From Todiramphus chloris collaris (Eukaryota; Chordata; Aves; Coraciiformes; Alcedinidae), in NCBI GenBank assembly GCA_025345505.1, contig JANVCC010009967.1:1904248-1968247 (forward strand): a stretch of 64,000 bases of DNA, given 5' to 3'. The notes beneath the pieces are model-generated. The model was given only the letters and a program-made list of their open reading frames with translations. It was not told where the DNA came from and made no database searches. Positions 51,601 through 63,600 of this stretch are shown here, piece by piece. Within the stretch, counting starts at the first letter, position 1; every line of letters begins with the position of its first letter. Made by a program: the position numbers and the translations under genes.

Positions 51601-54600
51601 GGCACAATGCAACATACAGCTGTACACCTTTAAGATAGACAGGGCCTGTTTAAAGCCCCAAACTAGTCAGCATCAGAAAAAAGTGTTATAATGATGGTGT
51701 ATTTTTATCTGTCTTCAAGCAGATTTATGGTTATGATGATCTCCAGATGCTTCAATCCAGGCTGCCAATGGTAAGTAAATGGCTTCATTTAATTTCAAGC
51801 AAGTTATCATCAGTGTTGATCACTTACTCAACACAAATTGGTTCATTTAAAGGTGATTAAGAGCTTATCCTTATGTAGTATATTCTAGTGATTTAAATAA
51901 CCAGAAACAGTTTCTCTAGGTGGTGTAAATCGATGTAGATCAACCTTACATAATGCATTCTTCCATCTGCAGACTCTGTCTGTAGAAACAAGTGTGCTCT
52001 GTGCTTTTGAGTGGAGACACTTTTAATTACAGAATCACAGAATTACTGAGGCTGGAATTGTTGTAGCAACATGTGTCAAGTCTGGTTGAAATCAGAGAGT
52101 GAGTGTTTTCTTTTACCAAGAGGTAGGGTCAAACATCAAGTATACAAATTGTCAGCCAGTAGGTGACAGGTCTTGGGAGGTTTTTTTAGGAGGAGAGGTA
52201 TCTTCCTTGCCTGGATCCAGAATGTAAATGGCATGTGGGAAACAATAAGACCTCAGATTGACAAAGAGCCTTAGCCTAGATTGCAGAAAAGTAAAAACTG
52301 TATTGAAAGTTTTTCTTTTTCTTCCACAAAAGAACTAGGATGAGGGCCTTGGAGAGAACCTTTGGTAATAGGTAACTGAGAAAAGCTAGAGGATTCAGTG
52401 ATGCAGTGTACCTATAGAGCATTCCCTCTTGCATAAGTTATCCCAGAGTCACTGCCGCTGTCACTGATGGGCTCAGCCTTGGCCAGCAGCGGATCTGTCT
52501 TGGAGCCCATTGGCATTGTCTCTGTCAGACAGAGGGGAAGCTTCTGGCAGCTTCTCACAGAAACCGCACCGGTAGCCCTTCCACTGACAAAACCTTGTCC
52601 TGCAAAAAAACTGCACATGATCATATTGGTGGGAGAAATTTTTTTTCCTAGCACCTCTGTACAGCTTTTATCAGCCGCTGCCTCTCGTAGGTTTCTTCTG
52701 TTTATTTGTTACTCTGTGGGCAGAGTGCTTTCTTCTATGTAGCTGTACCACAGGGCCATGTAGAAGTTAGAGCAGAGCCGCGTTCTGCAGAAGATCTGCT
52801 CTGTGGGGACACTGGTGAGAATTATGAATGCTATGAAAATGTTATGAGATAAAATAAAGCTGGAAAAATTCAATAAGTTATGTAAATTACGATCATAGAA
52901 CCCTAGAATGGTAGTGGTTGGAAGAGAACACAGGAGATCAATGCTGCTGGTGGTGCTGCTGGTGCCGCAAGACGGTGGCCGTCACCAAGAAGCAACATCT
53001 GGTGGTGGTGGTGGTGCTGGTGCCGCAAGAGATGGGCATCTTCCTTCTCCTGAGGGTTGTAGAGCTGCTCCTCCCTGAGTTGGTGTAAAGTGGGCTGGTA
53101 GGTGGGANNNNNNNNNNTGGGCGCTGTGCCTGGGGTGCTGGCGGGTGGCCGGCTTTATGTGGTGCCGATGGCTTTCCTTTCATCACCATCATCCAGTAGA
53201 CAGAATTTCCCTGTTTCCATTTTTAGTTTTGCTTTCTGTTTATTTTTTCCCAAAGGCTTTTGTTTTGTTTGTCAAAGTGTTAGCAGGAGGTGGCCTAGCC
53301 CCAGGAAGTGTAGCTGGTTCTTTCCCGGGGCTGCTTCTCCTGAGGTGTGGGAGGAGCCCAGCTCCAGCGCTGTAATGGTTAAACGGGGGATGTGAAAGCG
53401 CGCAGCAGAAGCTCTTGGGGCAGCTGTGAGGGGGGTGCAATTTCAAGGTTTCCTTTTCATCTCTTTCATGAGTTCTCTTGCTTGGTTTTTATAAGTATCT
53501 TTGTCTGACAGCAACTGTTGTTCTTATTTCATGCTCTGACATTAATTATATACATGAGTTAATGCATGTTTTTCTTTATTTCTTATTGACAAACATATGT
53601 AGTTTGGCATTTTGTTTGTTTGATTTCTTTCTCTATATCATCTACAACTTTATTGGTGGAAGGTTTTTTCTCTCTCTCTGCAAAGATACTGCAGAATAGT
53701 TTTGGCTTCATCTGTCTTTCCCCCATCCTCCGAGTTGTGTCCTCAGTGTGTGGATATTCAGAAATAAATGCATTTGTTTTACATCAATTATTCATGCGAC
53801 GGTTGTGATTTCTAGATTCTGGAGGTTCTGTCATGTTGTGAATTTGTTGTAGACAGTAGGGAGCATTAGGTGTTTGACAGGCAGGAGCAGGCGGGAATAT
53901 TTGTCTTTGAAATGCCGGTCTGTTTACGTCTAGAAAGTGAAAGTAGGCAGAGTCCCAAGTGAAGTCACCACTACTTCCTCGGAAGTTTCCAGCAGTGAGA
54001 TGTACTGCTGGCTGCTGATCTGACAAGAATGGGGGTTTCTCCTGAGGTTTGGGATAGGGTTCTTAATTTAACTCAGCTGATTAATGTGTATGTTGATGCT
54101 TTAAATTCTCACTGTGTTTATTTTATTCTGTTTTACCTTATTTGCTTTGTGTATGTCATACATCAACACATGCTGCCTTCCCTCTTAGTCTGTTACAGCC
54201 TGGAGAGATGTTACAAGTGCCTTAGCTGGTATGCGTAGCACGCTTCTTGGTGGAGCTTACCTCTATTACATCAGACCACTTACCATTTTTCAGTCCTTTT
54301 CCATCTCTCTTTTTGATTCTATTCCTAATACTTCAGTTTTGACTAGAGGCAGCTTCTCCTGCGTGCCTTCTGCAAGTCAGGAAGTACTCAAGTTGTTTGT
54401 AGAGCAGAGCATCTCTTCTGATGTTTTCCTACAGGTGGGCATGAAGTGCGAAGGAAACTGGCTTGCACTCATTTTCTAACTGACTTTTTTTAATGTTTTG
54501 GATGTGTGCATGCACGGACGGGTGTGTTGGACAGGGATATGCATTGCCAACGTGGTTTTCCCCCACGTGAAAGGCAGTGTGAACAATTGCAATCCTTAGC

Positions 54601-57600
54601 CCCATTCTTGTGAAGATTTTCTTACATTTTGTCCAGCTTATACAGGGGAAAATGGTAGTGTGTCATTTCCAGTGCATATCCCCCAAATCCTGTTCAGATC
54701 TCTTCTCCAGATGTACTTTTTGTGGCATTTTCTGCAGGAGGAGATAAAAGAGTTACTTTTGCATAGCGTGCTAAGACTTCTAATGTAAATTTGCTTGTGT
54801 TTTGTTAAGTGATTCACGCCAGAGTTGATAAGGTGGAATTTCCTGGGGAGGATGATGAAATATGGCACTGTTTCAAGTTACAGAAAGCACCTGCAGTACT
54901 AACTCTGTGTTGGATTGTTTCACGTTGTGTGATGGAGGATTTGGTGTAGGAAACAGCAATGTGATGCACAGAAGTGCAGCAAGCTGAAAGGTGCTGTCAG
55001 CTCTGGGAAAGCATTTGTGGTGCTGGAGCATTTGCAGAGAGAGGTGTGAAGGAGAAGGCTGTTTATCCACCGTTGAGGAACGTGTGGAAATGGATACATT
55101 AGTATTAAAACACGAGCTCATAAGAGATTGGTAGTGGTGGGCAGTAAACTATGAGAACTGGGAGGAAAACTGCTTAGTAGAGTACCAGCCCCTCTTGGGG
55201 AGTTCACTCAGAGAAGGAAGGGCAAACGTTTCTCATTCTCTCCCAAAATAAAGACAAAATGCTGATTTGATTTTGGTGGCATGTTCTGTCACCTCAGAGT
55301 ACAGGCTTTCTAGGGTAAGGAACTTCCTGTAGAGGACCTAGAAGAAAGAGCTGAGGCAGTGGGCTCCACCTTTTTTGATCACACACCCCATCAGTAAAAA
55401 ATTAATGAACCCTTGCCCCTAATATAGTCTCATTTCTAAATCATTTGCATATACTACTGAACTAATATGTATGTCATAAAAATAAAAACTAAGAAAAGAT
55501 GAGGGAAATCTTAAACAGTACTTTAATTTTTTAATTTTATTTATTAACAGTACCAAAACCATTTTCTTCATGTACCTCAATGCATTGTCTTTGGCACCCC
55601 ACTTTGGAAACTACTATCTGAGGTCTCCTTGATATAGTTTAAACAATTTCCAGTCATCTGGTAGCAACTCTTTTTCTCATCCCCCCCCCCCCCCCCCCCT
55701 TTTTTTTTTTATAATGTTTGTTCTGTTTTCCTACCTGATGAAAACAGGGCTTGGTTCAAGGCTTAAACCTTCAGCCTACATCCATGCTGTGGTTACAGTC
55801 CTGGCCTGACCCCAGGTCTCTGTCCTCTGATTATTGCTCTCCCAGGCACAGTCTTACTGAAAGATGACCCTCAGAGGTGAGGGTTCAGAAGGGAAAGCAT
55901 TTAACTTCATAGAATCATCTAGGTTGGAAAAGACCTTCAAGATCATTGAGTCCAATCCTTAACCCTACTCTGTATGTCTACTGCTAAACCATGTCCCTAA
56001 GTGCCACATCTACCTGACTTTTAAACACGGCCAGGGATGGTGATTCAGCCGCTTCCCTGGGCAGCCTGTGCCAGGCCTTGACAACCCTTTCCGTGAAAAA
56101 AATCATCCTAATGTCCAATCTAAACCTCCCCAGGCATAACCTGAGGCCATGTCCTCTTGTCCTGTCACTTGTGACTTGCCATTAAGAGGTGAAGTATTAC
56201 ATTAAAAACTATTTTAAGTGTCTGTAAAGTAGTTTATTTTGAAGTTGAGGATCCAGTTAAGTCTTCATCTCTTCCATAAGTGACAAGGTCAGCTTCTGCC
56301 CAAACTTGCTTTAGTTCTTCCTTTTTAATTTTTTTTACATGTGTTATACAAGATTCATAAGAGCAGTCCAGCTCTTGTTACAGTTTCAACTATTAATAAA
56401 GGATGTTGTCTCTTTTCAAGGATTACTATGGAATTACATTCCCTGCTCCTGCAACCTTGACAGGCAGAGATGGGAGCCTTGGTAACAACCCATACTCAGG
56501 TGAGTGCTACTTAAAGACAAGGATGGTGAGAGAGATGTGCTGGTTTCTAAATGCAGGTCATCCTGCTGTTGCTGAAAGAGAATTGTTTCTCCCTTCTGTA
56601 AGCGACTAAATCCATCAGTCCAAACTAGTCAAACAAAAGCAAGCGTCTCCCTCTCAACCCAGCCATTGATTTTTCTTCGTGGTTTTGGTCAGTAACTCTT
56701 ATGTGACTGCTTCTGGGAATAAATTGCATAGGCTTTGGGAATAAATACACAACTGTTACAAATGTAAGCAGCAGTGTTACCTAGTGCCCTTCCCAAGCAC
56801 GTACTGGTGCTTTAAAAATATTCTGTAGTTTAATCATTCTTGAAAACTGGGAGGCTTGCTTTCCCTTTTTTGTCACTGAAGTAGAAGCCCCTTAGCAGCA
56901 GCTCTCCATACATTGTTACTCCTATTTTAGCACTTGTATGTTCCCAGCAGGAGCTGCATCTAGCAGGCTTTCCCTCACCCTCCACAACTGTAATGGACTT
57001 CATTCCCAAAAGTGTGTGATCTAAGAAGCCCTGCCTTGTTTCTGCTCTTGCTCTGCAGTTATTGTTGGTCAAAGATAACATTAATGCCATCTGAGGTTTT
57101 CAGACAGTGATTTTCTTCCACTGACATCTGATTGCAGCTTAGAACTGTAGCCACAGGTTTTATAGTTCCTATGATGAGTGATTAAGTGCTGTTGTACTTC
57201 TTGGCAACCAGCAAAAAAGGAATTCTGGCTGGGAATGAGATAGATGTGGTCGATGTATGTCACCTCCCTAGAAAATATGTGAACGTGGTGCTCTGTGGGC
57301 TGCCAGAAAATGCGAGTGTTTGGGAATTTTCTGCTTGGTAATCACTTCTCTCAGGAGGCTGCTTTTGGGTTAATAACTGAATTTCCCTTCCTGCTTCTTC
57401 AATAAGGTGGCCCACGATGCAAGCCTTGCTTTCCTGGCCTTCAGCTACTGTCTCCAGAACTTTGGTGGTGTGAGGAACCAGACATCTAACTAGTCATGCT
57501 TGACAAATAAACAGACATCGACAAAAATATGCCCATCACTGTCAGTAAATCCTAACTTGCTTTCAGCCCATGAAGCTTAGCTAATCAGTTTAACCTCCAG

Positions 57601-60600
57601 GAGAGTCACACTTTAACCCAAAAAGCATTTGCTCTTTGGCTATTTACCATACTTCTGCTTTTAGCATGTTTTATTGCAATAATCTGATAGTACCGAATCT
57701 GCTCAGACCGTGTGAGATAGGTAAGTGTTGGTATCTCCATTCTATCAATGGATTAGCTGTGGCACAGAGTTCTGTGCTATGAGCAGGCAGTGTCCCTGTG
57801 GCCATCAGGAACAGAGACCAGGAGAGCGCTTCCCATGAACAACTGCAGGCTTTCAGGTGTAGGATGTGCTCTCTTCTGTAGTTGTCTACTTTTATTCGGA
57901 GGATTTGAATCCTTTGAGTCCTCCACTTTGGGGAGTATTTTTGACAGCTTTTCCGATCCGTTCTTTCTTTTGCAGGTGACGTAACAAAATTTGGCCGTGG
58001 GGATTCTGCCTCCCCTGCTCCTGCTACCACGCTCGCCCAGCCGCAGCAGAACCAGACACAGACTCACCACACAACTCAGCAGCCCTTCCTGAACCCAACC
58101 CTGCCCCCGGGGTACAGCTACACTGGGTTACCTTATTACGCTGGTGTGCCCGGTGTACCCAGTGCATTCCAGTATGGGCCAACCATGTTTGTAAGTGTCA
58201 CAGCCTAAACTGCAGCCCTCCTTTTCTGCCTCTCTGATTTTGCTCTCTCCAAATCTTCTATGTCTCGGAATCAGAGAATGGTTTGGTGTCGAAGTGACCT
58301 TCAAAGCTCATCTAGTTCCAACCCTTCCATATCATGGGCAGGGAGACCTTCCACTAGACCAGGTTGCTCAAAGCCCCGTCCAACCTGACCCTGAACATGT
58401 TCATTGATGGGGCACCCACCACTTCTCCGGGCAACCTGTTCCATTGTGTCACCATCCTTGTTGTAAAAAATTTCTTTCTTATGTCCAATCTAAGCCTACC
58501 CTTTTTTAGTTTAAAACCATTGCCCTTTGTCCTGTCACTATAGGGCCTGGTAAAAAGTTTTTCCCCATCTTTCTTCTAAGCCCACTTGAAGCACTGAAAG
58601 TCCTTAATAAGGTCTCCTCAGAACCTTTTCTTCTCCAGAAAACAACCCCAAGTCTCTCACCCTGTCCTCACAGGAGAGGTGTTCCAGCCCTCTGATCATT
58701 CTGGGCCCTCCTCCAGACCCACTCCAACAGGTCCCATGTCTGTCTTGTTCTGGGGATCCCAGAGCTGGATCCAGTACTGCAGGTGGTGTCTCAAGAACAG
58801 AGTACACTCACCTCCCCAGTCTGAAAAGAATCTCTAAAACCATGTGGGCATGAGAAAATAGCTTCAGTCTCTTCCCCAAGAAAACAGGAAATTTAAGAAG
58901 CCAGAACTCACAGACCCCCACGCAGGTTGCTGTAAACAGCAGACAATTGCATCTCATGGACTCGGTGTTCCTGAAAGCCCTTACTAGTCTCTGGACAGTG
59001 GGGACAAGAACCCAAGCTAAGTCATTGAGCTGAGAATGCCTGGGATACCTTTTTGAGGATGGAGAAAACCCCATTAAGTCAGAAAGCAGTGCTGTTAGTC
59101 TCAGGAGGAAGAAGGTTGGTTGGGAAGAGGTGATACTCCAGGCAGAAGGGTAGGTGAGGGTCCTGTAGGACAGTGTTTTATGAAGCAACCTCAGACAAGA
59201 ATTGATGTTTCATTTGATTCTGGAGGGAGAACACCATGGTTGCCCCTTCTTGGGTTTGTGGGTAAGAATTTCCCGTTTTCATTCAGTCTATGAAAGAAAT
59301 AGGCAGGCTGTTCTGAGGCAGGGCTGCACTGCCATCAGGGTGGCGGCTCTAGCGGAAAAAGTGGGGTCTGCACAGATCCACTACAGCCAAGTTACTGCTG
59401 GGAGTGTGAGTGTCATTGTCCCGTGCTGTCCCAGTGCTCCCAGCTCCAGATTAAATTTCCCACGTAGAGGTGGAGGTGCCTTCCCCACTAGATGGCAGAG
59501 GGAGCTTGTGTTCTTCAGCTAACGGCCTTTTTGTTCCCTTCTTTTGTCCAGGTCCCTCCAGCATCTGCTAAGCAGCATGGAGTCAACCTGAACACTGCGT
59601 CGACTCCTTTCCAGCAAGCAAGTGGCTATGGGCAGCACGGCTACGGGGCAGGTACGCTTGCCACTGTGCTTTCCACATGAGCATCTGCAGAGCTGCTTGC
59701 ACACTGTAACACCTTGTCTTGTACACACCGGCAGGCTATGATGACTTAACGCAGGGAACGGCAGCTGGAGATTACAGCAAAGGAGGCTACAGTGGGTCAT
59801 CTCAAGCACAAAACAAATCTGCTGGCGCTGGACCTGGGAAAGGTAACACAAGAGACTCGAGGTTGCTCTTGAGTGGGATTTAGTAGGGCAAACTCCCAGT
59901 ATTACCAGTGCTGTGCAGTCAACACAGCAGCCAGCTCTAAACAGGGTCACGATCCAAGCTGTTTCTCCATCTCCCGTATACAAAATGCTTTTTAAGTGGC
60001 CCAAGTGTTCCTGATAAACCTCGTGGCTGAACTTTTGCGTAAGGATTTGTGTGGTTGATGCACAGCTTTGTCCACGGTTATACTCAGGAGAAAATGGTGA
60101 GCTGCTTCCTCTGCCAGAGTTTTCTTTGCTGAAGTGGCTCTGCAGCAGTGTTGTGTTTTTGAGGCTGAGCAGTTGGGTGCTGCTGCTGAAATGGGCCTCT
60201 GCCAAATGATGCCTAGATTTTGAGTTTCCTGGTAAGCACCTGAGATGGCCGTGTGTTGTTAGGGGTGAGCAGGGCAGCTCACACATCGCTGGCTGTTGTT
60301 TCAGCTGCTCTCTGTACACACTGTAACTCATCGCATTGTTTTATGCCTGGAAATGTTGCCGTTGTGACTGTAAAGGCTGAAGAGTGTATACAGCTTATGT
60401 GAAAGCTTTATTCTGCACATGCTGGTTAGACCTGAGAAATGTGCATTGAACTGCTTAGCACTAACTAGTTCATCCTTGGGCTTAAGCAAATACCAAGCAT
60501 TTGCTGTGCATCTGAAACACCAACGGGACTGTCCTCAGCCAAGAGCTGGTCACTGTCTCCTCTGTGAAGGAGCAATCCAAAAAGGAAAAATGTCCTAGAA

Positions 60601-63600
60601 AGGGTACAGCCTCACAGCAGTACACACCCTCTGAGTCCAGTCCTCTGATTCACTGGCCAAAGGAACCACTAGCTTTATTCTGATCCAAGGGAGATGATTA
60701 GAGCCAGTCTTTACAACGCTGTGTTTGAGAGCCACCTTGCTGGCAATAGAGTTTCTGTGCCTGTTGTGGCACCAGAGGGTCCTGGTGGGAGCCAGCCTGA
60801 ATCAGTGATACTAATTCCATCAGGGCAGAGAAGCACTGCAGACCTCATCCTTCTGCAGATGTGAAGGGACAAGGGCTCATATGTATCAGATGCTGAGTCT
60901 CATCACTCAGTGCACTACTGGAAAGCTCTTGAATGCTGCGGTGGAGCCAAAGGCGTCCCTAATCCTAGGGGAAAGCTGGCTTTTTGCCACCTTGAGTGAG
61001 TGTTCAACGCAGCTGGCTGCTGCCTGGTGAAGTGCATTTGAATCCGAGTGGTAACTGCGGGGCTGTGGATGCAGGTGATTTATCCAGTGGGCTAGTTTCC
61101 CACTTTGCAGTGGGAGCAAGGAACTGAGCCCTTTCTTCTGTTCCCACGTGGGGTGCTGCAGGTCGGAGTACAGAGAAACCCCACTGGGCTGGCTGGCCAC
61201 AGCAGCAGGGTGTGTGGTGCAGGGGCTGTGGACAAAGGTGCGTCCGCTGAGGTGGATGGAGGTGCCAGGAGCAAAGCTTACACCAGGTGCTTGTTGACCT
61301 GATCATTGTCAGTGCCTTCTTTTTTTTTTGTTTTCCAGGTGTTTCAGTGACCTCAAGTAACACAGGTGTGCCTGATATCAGTGGCTCAGTCTATAACAAG
61401 ACTCAGGTGAGCAGTGCGGGACTCTCCTTCCTCATGGCCTGAGGTCAGGCTGATGGCTCCCCTGCCGTTCCCAGCCAGGACCATCTCAGGGTCAGCAGGC
61501 CATGGCGTTGCCTACACTGGCTCTGTTTGCCATCAGAGTCTCGCCCTCTGTCCCACCGTTCCTGCCCTGTCAGCTCCTGGCAGCAGCTGCTGGCACAGGC
61601 ACAGGGCTCTGTGCTGACACACGTTGCCCACACTGCCCCACGTGAGCTGCGTCTTGGCTGCAAATGACATTTGATGGCAGTGATGGTTTTAGTCAAAACA
61701 GTGCCCAAAGCAGGTGAGTTGAGAGGCCGTTTGCTTTTCATCAGAGACACCAGTCACTAGTGCCACTGCTCATCATAGAGCTTCTCAGGGAAGCAGAAGA
61801 TGCTTTGACAAGCTGTGGTGTGCACTGGTTTTATGTTCAGCTCCCGTTTTCTCCTCCTTGCGCCCTCAGCCAGGGGAACTGGTGTCTGGCTGTGATCCAA
61901 GCTACCTGCAGGAAGCCAGCTTTTGGCTCCATTTAGCGTTAGGAGTCAAGCTTTGGCCAGGGGAAGGAAAATCCTATTGCGAGTTCTTCTTGTGTTTTTG
62001 TTGGGCTGCCTTGGGTAGGTCAAGTAATTCCAGGCTGAGCCCCTGCAGTGTGTGAAGGACTGACTTCAGGCAGCTGCTCCCGTCCCATGTCCCACTGAGT
62101 TAAAAAAGTCAGGGGAAAAGGGAGCACAATATCCATGGAAATAAAGTGTTGGAGGCATTAGTGCAGAGATGTGTGTGAGTACGGGAGCTGAGGCTCATTT
62201 GCGTTCGACGTGAGTTGGCTTGCTCACAGGGTTGGTGAGAGATTCAGGTGATGCTGTGTTTGGGCCTTGTCTGGCCACCGTGGGGCCACTCACACAAGTC
62301 TCTGATGTTGTCCCTCTCTCCTCCCCTGCAGACGTTTGACAAGCAGGGATTCCACGCTGGCACACCACCTCCTTTCAGCCTGCCCTCTGCTCTCGGATCG
62401 ACTGGGCCCCTGAACCCTGGTGCTGCCCCGGGTTATGCTCCAGCCCAGTTTCTCCATATCCTGCCTGCACATCAGCAGCCTCATTCCCAGATGCTGCATC
62501 ACCATCTTCAGCAAGATGGGCAGGTGAGTCAGCCCCTTTTGCCTCTACCGTGTGCCTGAGGGCAGGTTGGTCCCCAACACATCCACGGTGGTTTTGCTTC
62601 CTCCTGGTTTTTGCTTTGCTCATTAGAAAAGGGCTTTTACAATTACTGCAGTTGACCAGCTTGGGGAGGGAACCTTGTGAAGTGCCAAGTCTGGCCCCTG
62701 GGAAGGAAGAACTCCATGCACCAGTATATGTGGGGGTGCAAAGCAGCTTGCAGAAACATCCTTGGGGATCCTGTTGGACACCAAGCTGACCATGAGCCAA
62801 CAGTGCGCCCTTGCCACAAAGGACAACTGTGTCCTGGGCTGCATGAGGTGCAGTGGTACCAGCAGGCTGTGGGAGCTGATCCTTCCCCTCTGCTCAGCAC
62901 TGGGGAGGACACAGACGGAGTCCTGTGTCCAGTTCTGAGCAACCCATACAAGAGCAACATGGATCTACTGGAGAGAGTCCAACAAAGGGCCACAAGGATG
63001 ATGAAGGGACTGGAGCGTCTGTCCTTTGAGGAGAGGCTGAGAGAGCTGGGACTGTTCAGCCTGGAGAAGAGGATGCTCAGGGGGGATCTTACCAGTGTAT
63101 ATAAATACCTGAAGCGGGGGTGCACACAGGACAGAGCCAGGCTCTTTCCAGTGGTGTCCAGTGACAGGACCAGAGGCAGTGGGCACAGGAAGTTCCCCCT
63201 GAACATCAGGAAATGCTTTTTTACTGTGAGAGTGACATAGCACTGGTTGCTCAGGGAGGTTGTGGTCTCCATCCTTGAAGCTGTCCTGGCACAGTCCTGT
63301 GCAGCTGGCTCTGGGTGACCTTGCTTGAGCAGAGGGGTTGGACAACGTACACCAAGAGGTCCCTGACAGCCTTCTCCAGCTTGTGATTCTGTGAAGGGGC
63401 CGTCCCACTCTGGGGTGTGGAGATGGGCTGTGAGGTGTGAAGCTGAGGCAGGCACTGCTGTCCCATCTGCAGCAGGAGAGCAGGACATGAGCACTTGTCC
63501 TCTAACTCTGGGGGATAAATCAAGCATCCCCTTGCAGGTTGCATGTCAGCTCTGATTTGGTTTCACGGGCCCATGTGTTTCTCCTCTCACTGTAAATGTT

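Larger units (their letters stand above)
51771..56420 (+). other. UBAP2 intron 19 (4.65 kb)
   Basis: The most eventful intron. It holds small CR1 3'-end fragments, a GC-richer CTG/GGT patch with a 10-N gap, a probable hAT-like element (55357-55615), a poly-C/poly-T tract and an antisense CR1 fragment. Confidence 0.85.

Noticed and set aside
62643-63527. 294-codon ORF on the - strand
   Set aside because: It is antisense to a CR1 LINE whose + strand encodes the recognisable ORF2 tail. The frame is a shadow.
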